Shown: one piece after another, positions 26,714-35,323 of the stretch
Layout: every line of letters starts with the position of its first letter
How positions within the stretch are numbered: the stretch's first letter is position 1
NCBI GenBank assembly: GCA_947625405.1
Contig: CANQOF010000001.1
Coordinates: 1 to 64,000, forward strand
Reading direction: 5' to 3'
Source of the DNA: an uncultured Atopobiaceae bacterium
GTDB taxonomy: Bacteria > Actinomycetota > Coriobacteriia > Coriobacteriales > Atopobiaceae
Length of the DNA stretch: 64,000 bases
The notes under the pieces: model-generated
Databases searched by the model: none
What the model saw: the letters and a program-made list of their open reading frames with translations, nothing else
What the model was told of the DNA's origin: nothing
Translations under genes and position numbers: made by a program

Positions 26714-26790
26714 ATGGTACCCTCGGCGGGATTCGAACCCGCGACCTCTCGCTCCGGAGGCGAGCGCTCTGATCCACTGAGCTACGAGGG
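26714..26790 (-). tRNA. tRNA-Arg(CCG)
   Basis: The 77-base cloverleaf has acceptor GCCCTCG pairing with CGAGGGT and discriminator A, with CCA encoded. Anticodon loop CTCCGGA gives anticodon CCG, reading CGG. The T-loop GGTTCGAATCC is standard. The first acceptor pair is a G-T wobble. Confidence 0.96.
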
Positions 26791-26805
26791 CTTTTGCCAC
26801 GGAGC

Positions 26806-26811
26806 GATTAT
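26806..26811 (-). promoter_or_regulatory. -10 box TATAAT upstream of tRNA-Arg
   Basis: A perfect minus-strand TATAAT ends 15 bases before the tRNA 5' end. No good -35 hexamer lies at the usual spacing. Confidence 0.6.
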
Positions 26812-26850
26812 AGAACAGCAATCACGGCCTCCCGAAGCGCGCCAAGCCCT

Positions 26851-26877
26851 ACCCTTAAGGGTTGCGTCGTGAGACGC
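26851..26877 (+). promoter_or_regulatory. Palindrome and hairpin in the aro operon leader
   Basis: ACCCTTAAGGGT (26851-26862) is a perfect 12-base palindrome, and GCGTC/GACGC arms (26864-26868, 26873-26877) form a small hairpin just after it. Both lie 33-59 bases ahead of the first aro gene, so the palindrome may be an operator for the whole operon. Confidence 0.45.
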
Positions 26878-26909
26878 GCACGCGAGGACACGAACCGATA
26901 GGGACCTCA

Positions 26910-27929
26910 ATGATCGCCATCGTCAAACCGACCGCTACGCCCGAACAGCTGAACCACCTCATCGCCTGGATCGAGTCGAAGGGCCTTTCGGCCTACGTCT
27001 CCGAGGGCACGAACGAAACGGTCGTCGGGCTCGTGGGCGACACCTTCTCCATCGACCCCTTCCTCTTGGAATCGATGGACATCATCGAGCGCGTAACCCG
27101 CGTCTCCGAGCCCTTCAAACTCGCCAATCGCAAGTTCCATCCCGAAGATTCCATCATCGACTGCGGCTTTGGCGTGAAGATCGGCGGCGGGAACTTCCAG
27201 GTGATCGCCGGGCCGTGCTCGGTGGAGGGCGAAGAGCTCGTGGAAATTGCACGCGAGGTGAAGGCCGCGGGCGCCACGATGCTTCGCGGAGGCGCCTACA
27301 AGCCCCGTACCAGCCCCTACGCGAACCAGGGCATGGGCGCCGAGGGCCTGAGGATCCTCGCGGAGGCGAAGGACGAGCTCGAGATGCCCATCGTCTCCGA
27401 GGTGATGGATCCACGCGACGTCCAGCTCTTCGTGGACATGGACGTGGACGTGATGCAGATCGGCGCCCGCAACATGCAGAACTTCCCGCTTCTGAAAGAG
27501 GTGGGCAAGACGAGCGTGCCCGTACTCCTGAAGCGCGGCTTCTCGGCGACGATCGACGAGTTCCTCATGGCCGCCGAGTACGTGATGAGCGAGGGCAACG
27601 AGAAGGTGATCCTCTGCGAGCGCGGCATCCGCACCTTCGAGACGCACACGCGCAACACCTTCGACACGAACGCGATCGCCGTCTGCCACCAGCTCTCGCA
27701 CCTGCCAATCGTCGGCGATCCCTCGCACGCGGCCGGCTACACGCGCTATGTGGTCTCCGCGGCGCTCGCCGCCACCGCCGCCGGCGCCGACGGCCTCGAG
27801 ATCGAGGTCCACCCCGAGCCCTCGCGCGCGTGGTCCGATGGCGCCCAGGCGCTCACGCCCTCCCAATTCAAGAACGCCATGCGACGGATCGCCCTCGTGC
27901 GCCAGGCGGTGGAAATGGAGGACGAGTGA
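26910..27929 (+). CDS. aroF: 3-deoxy-7-phosphoheptulonate synthase with N-terminal regulatory domain
   Basis: 339 residues starting MIAIVKPTATPEQ. Residues 1-70 form the ferredoxin-like regulatory domain of the type I-beta group (Thermotoga/Bacillus kind); the catalytic barrel follows, with VIAGPCSVE, MLRGGAYKPRTSPYANQG, IGARNMQNF, LLKRGFSAT and DPSHAAG. It condenses phosphoenolpyruvate and erythrose-4-phosphate, the entry step of the shikimate pathway. In relatives the N-terminal domain mediates feedback by tyrosine or phenylalanine; this is expected but not proved here. The stop overlaps the tyrA GTG. Confidence 0.95.
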   Translation: MIAIVKPTATPEQLNHLIAWIESKGLSAYVSEGTNETVVGLVGDTFSIDPFLLESMDIIERVTRVSEPFKLANRKFHPEDSIIDCGFGVKIGGGNFQVIAGPCSVEGEELVEIAREVKAAGATMLRGGAYKPRTSPYANQGMGAEGLRILAEAKDELEMPIVSEVMDPRDVQLFVDMDVDVMQIGARNMQNFPLLKEVGKTSVPVLLKRGFSATIDEFLMAAEYVMSEGNEKVILCERGIRTFETHTRNTFDTNAIAVCHQLSHLPIVGDPSHAAGYTRYVVSAALAATAAGADGLEIEVHPEPSRAWSDGAQALTPSQFKNAMRRIALVRQAVEMEDE

Positions 27930-28816
27930 GCGGAAACACCCGAGAGGGTCTCGCCGGCACGTCCATCGTGCCGGGCCGCATCGGAGTCGTCGGGCTCGGG
28001 CTCATGGGCGGTTCCTTCGCCAAAGCGTTCCACGATGCGGGTTGCGAGACGTACGTGTGGAACCGCACCCGCTCCACCTTGGAGTTCGCCCTCATCGAAT
28101 CCGCCACGGGAGAGCTCACCGACGACCTCGTCGGCACCTGCGAGCTCATCGTCCTCACCACCTATCCCGAGCACCTCGTGGGATGGCTGAGGGAGCGCGC
28201 TCGCCTCGTGAGCCCCAAGGCGATCGTGATCGACACGGCTGGCGTGAAGCGCTCGGTGTGCGCGGAGCTCTGGCCGCTCGCGCGCGCGCACGGCTTCTCC
28301 TTCGTGGGCTGCCACCCCATGGCGGGCACGCAGTACTCGGGATTCGCGCATTCGCGTGCCACGATGTTTCGCAAGGCGCCCATGGTGCTCTGCCCCGACC
28401 CCGAGGTGGACGAGATCGAGCGTCTCTGGACCCTCGACCGCCTGACCGCGCTCCTCGAGCCACTCGGCTTCGGATCCTTCACCGTGGCCACCCCCGCCGA
28501 GCACGACGAGATCATCGCCTACACCTCGCAGCTCGCCCACGTGGTGTCGAACGCCTACGTGAAGAGCCCGCGCGCGCTCGTGCACAAGGGCTTTTCCGCG
28601 GGCTCCTACCTCGACCTCACGCGCGTGGCACGCCTGAACGCGGCCATGTGGGCCGAGCTCTTCATGGACGACGCCGACAATCTCGTCGCCGAGATCGACG
28701 GGCTCCGAGCGCGTCTCGGCGCGTATGCCGATGCGCTGCGCGCGGGCGACCGCGATCGCCTCCAGGAGCTCCTCGCTGAGGGCGATCGCGCGAAGAGGGA
28801 GGCCGAGGGCAGATGA
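27926..28816 (+). CDS. tyrA: Prephenate dehydrogenase
   Basis: The start is a GTG overlapping the DAHP synthase stop as GTGA; 296 residues. The Rossmann motif is RIGVVGLGLMGGSFAKAFHD. Further TyrA features are WNRT, VDTAGVK-like VIDTAGVKRSVC, and GCHPMAGTQYSGF, with the catalytic His in CHPMAG. No ACT domain follows. It turns prephenate into 4-hydroxyphenylpyruvate; use of arogenate cannot be excluded. Its stop overlaps aroB as ATGA. Confidence 0.92.
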   Translation: MSGNTREGLAGTSIVPGRIGVVGLGLMGGSFAKAFHDAGCETYVWNRTRSTLEFALIESATGELTDDLVGTCELIVLTTYPEHLVGWLRERARLVSPKAIVIDTAGVKRSVCAELWPLARAHGFSFVGCHPMAGTQYSGFAHSRATMFRKAPMVLCPDPEVDEIERLWTLDRLTALLEPLGFGSFTVATPAEHDEIIAYTSQLAHVVSNAYVKSPRALVHKGFSAGSYLDLTRVARLNAAMWAELFMDDADNLVAEIDGLRARLGAYADALRAGDRDRLQELLAEGDRAKREAEGR

Positions 28817-29934
28817 GCGAACACGCCGCGCACGAGGTGGTGCACGTCCCCGCCGCGTCGAGGACCTACGACGTGGTGTGCGGCCGGGGCGTGCTCGCGG
28901 ACCTCGGGGAGATGGTGCGTCCGCTCATCACGGGCCACACCCTCCTCATCGTGACCGATTCGCACGTGTGGCCGCTCTATGGGGAGCGCGTCGCCGACTC
29001 GCTTCGGAGCCAGGGCTTCGCCATCAACATCTTCGTCTTCGAAGCGGGCGAGGCGAGGAAGACCCTCCAAACCTACGGCACCTGCCTCGAGGTGATGGCC
29101 CAGTCCGGCCTCACGCGAGACGATGGCGTCATTGCGCTCGGGGGCGGCGTCGTGGGGGATCTCGCGGGCTTTGCCGCCGCCACCTACATGCGCGGCATCA
29201 CGGTCGTGCAGGTGCCCACGAGCCTCCTCGCGATGGTGGATTCCTCGGTCGGCGGAAAGACGGCCGTCGACCTCAAGGGCGGCAAGAACCTCGCGGGCGC
29301 ATTCCTCCAGCCGGCGCTCGTCGTCGAAGACGTCGACACCTTGGCAACCCTCTCCCCCGCGCTCCTCACCGACGCCTTCGGGGAGATCATCAAGCATGGC
29401 GTGCTTTCGGGGCCCGGGCTCTTCAACGAGATCGCCGATCATCCGCTGAACGCGGGGCTCATGGGGGCGCGCGATTGCGCGACGCTCGATTTCGATCGCA
29501 TGGTCTCGCTCGTGGCGGCAAACGTCCGCGTGAAGCGCGACGTCGTCGTTGCCGACGAGCGCGAGCGCGGCCTCAGGCAGACCTTGAATCTCGGCCATAC
29601 GATCGGCCACGCCATAGAGGCGGCGAGCAACTACTCGCTCGGCCACGGTTCCTGCGTGGCAGCCGGCCTCGCCATCCTCTGTCGCGGAGCCACTTCGCTC
29701 GGCCTCACCCCCGCGCCCGTCACCCGCGCCATCGTGCGCTGCGTCGAATCCTACGGCCTGCCCACGACGGCCCACGCGCCCGCCGAGGGCATCATCGAAC
29801 GCCTTCGCGCGGACAAGAAACGCCATGGCTCCACGGTGAACGCGGTGATCGTGCGCTTCCTCGGCGAGGTGGAGGTCGTGCCCATGGACATCGACCGCTT
29901 CGCCCAGATCGTGCGCGCTGGCCTCATCCCCTAG
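28813..29934 (+). CDS. aroB: 3-dehydroquinate synthase
   Basis: 373 residues. NAD-binding EAGEARKTLQTY, ALGGGVVGDLAGFAAATYMRG, PTSLLAMVDSSVGGKTAVD, and the zinc-binding motifs TDAFGEIIKHG and NLGHTIGHAIE / GHGSCVAAG are present. It is the second step of the shikimate pathway. ATGA coupling to tyrA and a 21-base gap to aroA place it firmly in the operon. Confidence 0.97.
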   Translation: MSEHAAHEVVHVPAASRTYDVVCGRGVLADLGEMVRPLITGHTLLIVTDSHVWPLYGERVADSLRSQGFAINIFVFEAGEARKTLQTYGTCLEVMAQSGLTRDDGVIALGGGVVGDLAGFAAATYMRGITVVQVPTSLLAMVDSSVGGKTAVDLKGGKNLAGAFLQPALVVEDVDTLATLSPALLTDAFGEIIKHGVLSGPGLFNEIADHPLNAGLMGARDCATLDFDRMVSLVAANVRVKRDVVVADERERGLRQTLNLGHTIGHAIEAASNYSLGHGSCVAAGLAILCRGATSLGLTPAPVTRAIVRCVESYGLPTTAHAPAEGIIERLRADKKRHGSTVNAVIVRFLGEVEVVPMDIDRFAQIVRAGLIP

Positions 29935-29955
29935 AGAAAGGCGAGGTAGGCACTC

Positions 29956-31326
29956 ATGGACGTCACCATTCGAGCCACATCCCTCGCGGGCACCGTGCGC
30001 GCGCCCGCCTCGAAGTCGATCGCCCAGCGCCTGCTCATCCTCTCCGCGCTCGCCAACGCGCCCACGTTCCTCGCGCTCGAGCACGCCTCGGCCGACATCG
30101 AGGCCACCATCCGCTGCCTGAGGGCGCTCGGGGCGCGCGTCCAACCCGTGGATAGGCGCGATCCCTCGGGACTCTCCACGCGCGGGCTTCGCGTCACTCC
30201 CCTCCCGCACGACCCTTCGGGGAGGCCCGTCGCCCTCTCCGACGTGAGCTTGGATTGCGGGGAATCGGGCGCCACCCTGCGCTTCCTCGTGCCCGTGGTG
30301 TGCGCGCTTTCCTCGCACGCCCGTTTCGAAGGCGAAGGCCGCCTTCCGGAGCGCCCCCTCGCGCCCCTCACGGACGAGCTCCTTCGCCATGGCGCCACGA
30401 TCGAGCGCAAGAGCGCACGGGAGCTCCCCCTCGTGGTCGAGGGACCTCTCACCGGCGGGCGCTACGACATAGATGGAGGCGTGAGCTCGCAGTTCATCTC
30501 GGGACTCCTGCTCGCCTCGCCGCTCCTTCCCGAGGGCCTCGACCTCCACGTGCACGATCCCTTCGAATCCAAGCCCTACGTGCGCCTCACCGCCGAAGCG
30601 CTCGAGCGCTTCGGCGTGCACGTGCTCTCCGATCGCCTCGACGGAGGGCACGGCGACGCGCAGGCCATCGCGGGGGCGCATTTCGAGCACGCGACCCGCT
30701 TCATCGTCGAGGCGCACCAGCGTCTCATTTCCCCCGGCGATCTCGACGTGGAGGGGGATTGGTCGCAGGCGGCCTTCTGGCTCGCCGCGGGCGCGATCGG
30801 CGCGGAGGTGCGCGTCTCGAACCTCAATCTCACAAGCGTGCAGGGCGATCGCGCGATCCTCGCCGCTCTCGCGCTCATGGGCGTGCGGGTGAGCCGCGAG
30901 GGGGGCGTGTGCGAGGCCCAGGGCAAGGGCCTTCGAGGCGCCGCCTTCGATCTCTCCGACATGCCCGACCTCGTGTGTCCCCTCGCCGCGGTGGCTGCCC
31001 TCGCCGAGGGAAAGACGCGCTTCTTCGGCACTCGCCGCTTGCGGCTTAAGGAGAGCGACCGTTTGGAGAGCGTGAGGGCCGCGCTCGCGAGCCTTGGGGG
31101 CAAGGCGACGCTTCTCGGGGATGAGCTCGAGATCGAGGGGGTCCCCGAGCTTTCCGGCGGCACGGTGGACGCGGCAAAGGACCACCGCATCGCGATGATG
31201 GCCGCCATCTGCGCGCTTCGCGCGAAGGAGCCGGTGACGATCCTCGGGGCGGAGTGCGTCTCCAAGAGCTATCCAACCTTCTTCGAGGTGCTGCGCACGC
31301 TCGGCGCCGGCGTTGAGGAGGCGTGA
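29956..31326 (+). CDS. aroA: 3-phosphoshikimate 1-carboxyvinyltransferase (EPSP synthase)
   Basis: 456 residues. Substrate-binding APASKSIAQRLLI (PASKS with Lys-Ser) and LDCGESGATLRFLVP, ERPLAPL, GGVSSQFISGLLLASPLL, DWSQAAFWLAAGAIG, and KESDRLESVRAAL with KDHRIAMMAA are all in place. The Gly pair of the PEP site (ESGATLR) is of the class I-like ESGA form rather than the class II NAGT form; no claim about inhibitor sensitivity is made. It is followed 6 bases later by aroC. Confidence 0.96.
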   Translation: MDVTIRATSLAGTVRAPASKSIAQRLLILSALANAPTFLALEHASADIEATIRCLRALGARVQPVDRRDPSGLSTRGLRVTPLPHDPSGRPVALSDVSLDCGESGATLRFLVPVVCALSSHARFEGEGRLPERPLAPLTDELLRHGATIERKSARELPLVVEGPLTGGRYDIDGGVSSQFISGLLLASPLLPEGLDLHVHDPFESKPYVRLTAEALERFGVHVLSDRLDGGHGDAQAIAGAHFEHATRFIVEAHQRLISPGDLDVEGDWSQAAFWLAAGAIGAEVRVSNLNLTSVQGDRAILAALALMGVRVSREGGVCEAQGKGLRGAAFDLSDMPDLVCPLAAVAALAEGKTRFFGTRRLRLKESDRLESVRAALASLGGKATLLGDELEIEGVPELSGGTVDAAKDHRIAMMAAICALRAKEPVTILGAECVSKSYPTFFEVLRTLGAGVEEA

Positions 31327-31332
31327 TCTTCG

Positions 31333-32481
31333 ATGAACACTTTTGGGCGCGCGCTCAACGTGAGCGTCTTCGGCCAATCGCATAGCAAGGCAATCGGCTG
31401 CGTGATCGACGACTTTCCTGCGGGGCTCGCCGTCGACGAGATGGCGCTCGCCGCGTTCATGGCACGCCGGGCTCCCGGCAGGGGACCTTGGGCCACGAAG
31501 CGCAGCGAAGGCGACGTCGTGCGCGTCCTTTCCGGCCTGAACGCCGAGGGAAGAACCACCGGCGCGCCGCTCGCCCTCGTGATCGAGAACACCGACACCC
31601 GCCCCCAGGACTACTCCGCCATGGGAAAGGTCCCGCGGCCCGGCCATGCCGATCTCGTGGCGTGGCGACGCTGGGGAGGCGATTGGGATCGCTCGGGAGG
31701 CGGCCAGTTCTCGGGACGCCTCACGGCGCCCCTCTGCGCGGCGGGCGCGCTTTGCCTCCAATGGCTCGCGGATCGCGGCGTGCGCGTGGCGGCCCACCTC
31801 GCCGAGGTCGCGGGCATCGAAGACGAGCCCTTCTGCGCGCGCATGCTCGACCTCGAGTCGAAGATGCGGCTCGAAGGCCAGATGGATTCGCTTGCCGAAA
31901 GTGATTTCCCCGTGCTTTCCGAGGCGGCGGGAAAGGAGATGCGAGACGCCATCGAAGGGGCCGCCCGTGAGGGCGATTCGGTGGGCGGCATCGTGGAGGT
32001 CGTGGCCACGGGCGTGCCCGCCGATCTCGGCGATCCCATGGCGCTCGGCGTCGAGAGCGAGGTGTCCTCCGCGCTCTTCGGCATCCCCGCGGTGAAGGGC
32101 GTGGAGTTCGGTGCGGGCTTCTCGGCTGCCCGCATACGCGGCTCCGCGCACAACGATCCCTACACGCTCGACGCGCGCAACGAGGCCGTACCGGCGAAAA
32201 ACGACGCGGGCGGCATCCTCGGCGGCATCACCACCGGAGCTCCCCTCGTGGCACGCGTCGCCATCAAGCCCACGTCATCCATCGCCATGCCCCAACGCTC
32301 GGTGGACCTCGAGGTCATGGAGGAAACCGAGCTCAAGGTGCGTGGGCGCCATGACCCCTGCATCGCGCCACGTGCGGTGCCCGTGGTGGAGGCCGTCCTC
32401 GGCATCACGATCATGGACCTCATGCTCCGGAAAAGCGCCTACGCCTCACCCGCCTCGTCGCGCATGCGCACCGCGCGATGA
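31333..32481 (+). CDS. aroC: Chorismate synthase
   Basis: 382 residues. Signature regions GQSHSKAIGCVIDDFPAG, RRAPGRGPWATKRSEGD, RPGHADLVAWRRWGGDWDRSGGGQFSGR-type substrate and FMN region, KNDAGGILGGITTG and RHDPCIAPRAVPV are clear. It forms chorismate from EPSP using reduced FMN. The His in VFGQSHS and His in RPGHAD are the expected catalytic residues. Its end is followed by a small inverted repeat (GCTAGGCTAGC) and then pheA. Confidence 0.96.
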   Translation: MNTFGRALNVSVFGQSHSKAIGCVIDDFPAGLAVDEMALAAFMARRAPGRGPWATKRSEGDVVRVLSGLNAEGRTTGAPLALVIENTDTRPQDYSAMGKVPRPGHADLVAWRRWGGDWDRSGGGQFSGRLTAPLCAAGALCLQWLADRGVRVAAHLAEVAGIEDEPFCARMLDLESKMRLEGQMDSLAESDFPVLSEAAGKEMRDAIEGAAREGDSVGGIVEVVATGVPADLGDPMALGVESEVSSALFGIPAVKGVEFGAGFSAARIRGSAHNDPYTLDARNEAVPAKNDAGGILGGITTGAPLVARVAIKPTSSIAMPQRSVDLEVMEETELKVRGRHDPCIAPRAVPVVEAVLGITIMDLMLRKSAYASPASSRMRTAR

Positions 32482-32533
32482 ATTCGCTAGGCTAGCCTTA
32501 GCTCCTCCCACCCGCTCAACCGAAGGACGTCCC

Positions 32534-33679
32534 ATGGAAGACCTTTCCGCCATCCGCGAGCGCATCGACGCCATCGACGACCAGATCATCGCGCTCTTCC
32601 GCGAGCGCATGGCCGCCACCACGGAGGTGGGCGCCTATAAGAGCGCCCATGGCCTTCCGGTGCTCGATCGCATGCGCGAGCGCCAGAAGCTCGCCTACGT
32701 AGCGGAGAAGGTGCCCGACGACCTCCGCGATTACGCGATCGTGCTCTTCAACCTGCTCTTCGAGGTGGCGCGCGCGAACGAGGCCACCCTCTCGCCGGCG
32801 AAGAGCGAGCTCGTGCAATCCATCCACGCGGCGATCGACGACACGCCGGACCTCTTCCCGCAAGAGGCGTTCGTGGCGTGCCAGGGCGTGGAGGGCGCGT
32901 ACTCGCAGATGGCGGCGGATCGCTTCTTCAAGCATCCCTCCATTGCGTACTTCTCCACCTTCGAGGGCGTCTTCAAGGCCGTTGAGCAGGGTTTCTGCTC
33001 CTATGGCGTGCTCCCGCTCGAGAACTCGACCGCGGGCACGGTGAACCAGGTCTACGACCTCATGGCCTCCTACGACTTCCACATCTGCCGCACGGTGCGC
33101 TTGAAGGTCGACCACAACCTCCTCGCGAAGCCCGGCACCACGCTCGAGGGCATTCGCCACATCTACTCCCACCAGCAGGCGATCGAGCAGTGCGCGGATT
33201 TCCTCGCCTCGCTTGCCGACGTGACGGTGCACATCGTGGAGAACACCGCGGTCGCCGCGAAGATGGTGGCCGAATCCGACGATCCGACCGTCGCCGCGCT
33301 CGGGAGCCGCTCGTGCGCCACGCTCTACGGCCTCGATATCGTGAGGCGCGGCGTGCAGGATATGGGTAACAATTACACGCGCTTTGCCTGCATCTCGAAG
33401 AACCTCGAGATATATCCCGGAGCCGATCGCACCTCGCTCCAGGTGATCACCGCCGACGAGCCGGGCGCGCTCTACAAGGTGCTCGCGCGTTTCTATAGCT
33501 TCGACATCAACCTCTCGAAGCTCGAGAGCCGCCCGCTCCCCGACCGCGATTTCGACTACTCGTTCTACTTCGACATGGACTGCCCGGTGAGCGCGCCGGA
33601 GTTTTGGCGCCTCATCTCGTCGCTCGACGACGTGTGCGAGGAGTTCCGCTACCTCGGCTCCTACTCCGAGGTGCTGTGA
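32534..33679 (+). CDS. pheA: Chorismate mutase-prephenate dehydratase (P-protein)
   Basis: The start at 32534 follows AAGGA; 381 residues. Residues 1-90 form an AroQ-type chorismate mutase (LSAIRERIDAIDDQIIALFRERM, VGAYK). A prephenate dehydratase domain follows from about residue 110 (QGVEGAYSQMAADRFF, GVLPLENSTAGTVNQVYDLM, SHQQAIEQC, NYTRFACISKN, with its catalytic Thr), and an ACT domain (about 305-375, TADEPGALYKVLARFYSFDINLSKLESRP) binds phenylalanine for feedback. It commits chorismate to phenylalanine. The stop overlaps the next ATG by one base (TGATG). Confidence 0.96.
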   Translation: MEDLSAIRERIDAIDDQIIALFRERMAATTEVGAYKSAHGLPVLDRMRERQKLAYVAEKVPDDLRDYAIVLFNLLFEVARANEATLSPAKSELVQSIHAAIDDTPDLFPQEAFVACQGVEGAYSQMAADRFFKHPSIAYFSTFEGVFKAVEQGFCSYGVLPLENSTAGTVNQVYDLMASYDFHICRTVRLKVDHNLLAKPGTTLEGIRHIYSHQQAIEQCADFLASLADVTVHIVENTAVAAKMVAESDDPTVAALGSRSCATLYGLDIVRRGVQDMGNNYTRFACISKNLEIYPGADRTSLQVITADEPGALYKVLARFYSFDINLSKLESRPLPDRDFDYSFYFDMDCPVSAPEFWRLISSLDDVCEEFRYLGSYSEVL

Positions 33680-35094
33680 TGCCCGAGGGCGGGAAGGAGG
33701 AGGACGTCTTCTTCGAGCAAGCGCCAGGGCTCACGCCCGACGAGGAGCTCATCGCCCCCGAGGTCGACGTGATGGCCGCCGAGCTCGACGCGAAGCGCGA
33801 CGCGGAAGAGGCCGCGAAGCACGGCGTGGTCGAAGCGCGCTTTGGCCTCCTCGGCCGCACCCTCGGCCACTCCTTCTCGCCCAAGATCCACGCGCTCCTC
33901 GGAAGCGCGCCCTATGCGCTCTTCGAACGCGAGCCTGAGGAGGTCGAGGGATTCCTCAGAGGCGGGGCGTGGCGCGGACTGAACGTGACCATCCCCTATA
34001 AACGCCGCGCGTTCGAGCTCGCCGATGAGTCAAGCGACATCGCGCGAGCGCTCGGAGCCGCGAACACGCTCGTAAAACGCGAGGATGGGACGATCTTCGC
34101 CGACAACACCGACGTCTTCGGCTTCTCGTGGCTCCTCTCCCGGTTCACGGAGCGCGTGTTCGGCTATGCGCCCGAGAAGGCGCTTGCGGGCAGGAAGGCC
34201 CTCATCCTTGGCTCGGGAGGCGCGCAGGAGGCGGTGAGAGCCGTCCTCTCTCGGGCGGGAGCCCGCGTGGTCGTCGTCTCTAGGCGCGGCCCGGAGGCCT
34301 ATGAAGGGCTCACCGAGCGCCATCCGGACGCCTTCATCATCGTGAACACGACTCCGGTGGGGATGTTCCCCCACTCGCCGCAAAGCCCGCTTCAAGACGG
34401 CACGCTCGAGCGCTTTTCTCAGCTCAAGGGCGTCATCGACATCGTCTACAACCCGCTTCGCACGAAGATCCTCCTCGACGCCGAGTGCCAGGGCATCGCC
34501 ACCGAGGGAGGGCTCGGGATGCTCGTGGCCCAGGCCTTCGCCTCGAGCGAGGCCTTCCAGGCCCGCACGCTCGATCCCGATCTCATCGAGCGGATCCTCG
34601 GCCGCCTCGTCAAGGAGACTCAGGACATCTACTTCATCGGCATGCCCGGCGCCGGCAAGACGGGGGCGGCGCGGCGTCTCGCCCACCTCATTCGACGCCC
34701 GTTCGTGGATCTCGACGACACCTTCGAGGTGACGCTCGGTTGCTCCGCCGCCGCCTTCATCGAAGCGCGCGGCGAAGCGGCGTTCCGACGCGAGGAGACA
34801 AAGATCCTCGATGAGGTTTCCCGGCGTCAGGGGCTCGTCGTCGCGTGCGGTGGTGGCGTGGTCGTGAGGGATGAGAATCGCGCGCTCCTTCGCCAGAACG
34901 GCTACGTCGTGATGCTGAACCGGCCACTCGAGGAGCTCTCGATGCTCAATCGCCCGGTGAGCGCGGCCAAGGGGCTCGAAACCCTCGCCGAGGAGCGCAT
35001 GGGGCTCTATCGCGACTGGGCGGACCTCGAAATCGCCTGCACCGGCAGCGCCGACGGCGACGCGCTCCTCGTGAGGGAGCTCTTGGACCTCTAG
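33679..35094 (+). CDS. aroE-aroK: Fused shikimate dehydrogenase-shikimate kinase
   Basis: One 471-residue frame encodes two pathway enzymes. After an acidic N-terminal tail of about 45 residues, the shikimate dehydrogenase domain runs to about 305, with LLGRTLGHSFSPKIHALLG, LNVTIPYKR with the catalytic Lys, DNTDVFGF and NTTPVGMFP. The kinase domain spans about 315-471: P-loop GMPGAGKTGAARRLA, DLDDTFE, EARGEAAFRREE and VVACGGGVVVRDENR. It covers steps 4 and 5 of the pathway in one polypeptide, while aroB and aroA flank as separate genes. I see no frameshift or internal start that would separate the domains. Confidence 0.94.
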   Translation: MPEGGKEEDVFFEQAPGLTPDEELIAPEVDVMAAELDAKRDAEEAAKHGVVEARFGLLGRTLGHSFSPKIHALLGSAPYALFEREPEEVEGFLRGGAWRGLNVTIPYKRRAFELADESSDIARALGAANTLVKREDGTIFADNTDVFGFSWLLSRFTERVFGYAPEKALAGRKALILGSGGAQEAVRAVLSRAGARVVVVSRRGPEAYEGLTERHPDAFIIVNTTPVGMFPHSPQSPLQDGTLERFSQLKGVIDIVYNPLRTKILLDAECQGIATEGGLGMLVAQAFASSEAFQARTLDPDLIERILGRLVKETQDIYFIGMPGAGKTGAARRLAHLIRRPFVDLDDTFEVTLGCSAAAFIEARGEAAFRREETKILDEVSRRQGLVVACGGGVVVRDENRALLRQNGYVVMLNRPLEELSMLNRPVSAAKGLETLAEERMGLYRDWADLEIACTGSADGDALLVRELLDL

Positions 35095-35141
35095 CCCGCG
35101 CGGCGATGCGCATCCCGTCTCCACAACATATCCATAAACCT

Positions 35142-35175
35142 CGATAAAACGCCGCTCAGATTTGTGCATTTATCG
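35142..35175. promoter_or_regulatory. AT-rich inverted repeat CGATAAA/TTTATCG upstream of EIIB-AroQ gene
   Basis: In the 229-base gap between the aroEK stop and the EIIB-AroQ start there is a locally AT-rich patch. CGATAAA (35142-35148) and TTTATCG (35169-35175) are inverted with a 20-base gap. This is probably the promoter/operator of the last gene, which therefore may be expressed separately from the aro operon. Confidence 0.4.
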
Positions 35176-35323
35176 TGGCCTTTGCGCGGTGGGGAGCACC
35201 CGGATACCGCTCACATACCTGAATACCCGGCCCCTCCGCTTTCATGCGACCGTACAACCCAAACATGGCTTTACGCCGTCGCACGCCTCGGTGCGACCAC
35301 TTCGCGAGACGGGCGGCCTCATC

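Noticed and set aside
26621-26821. Upstream extension of the P-type ATPase
   Set aside because: It would translate through the tRNA-Arg gene; the added residues have no ATPase similarity.
28606-32151. 1181-codon frame on the minus strand
   Set aside because: Antisense to tyrA through aroC, each of which is a well-conserved gene. The amino acid composition is that of a shadow frame.
35162-35323. Longer start for the EIIB-AroQ gene (TTG at 35162)
   Set aside because: The added 54 residues show no EIIB similarity, cross the AT-rich promoter-like patch, and lack a Shine-Dalgarno.
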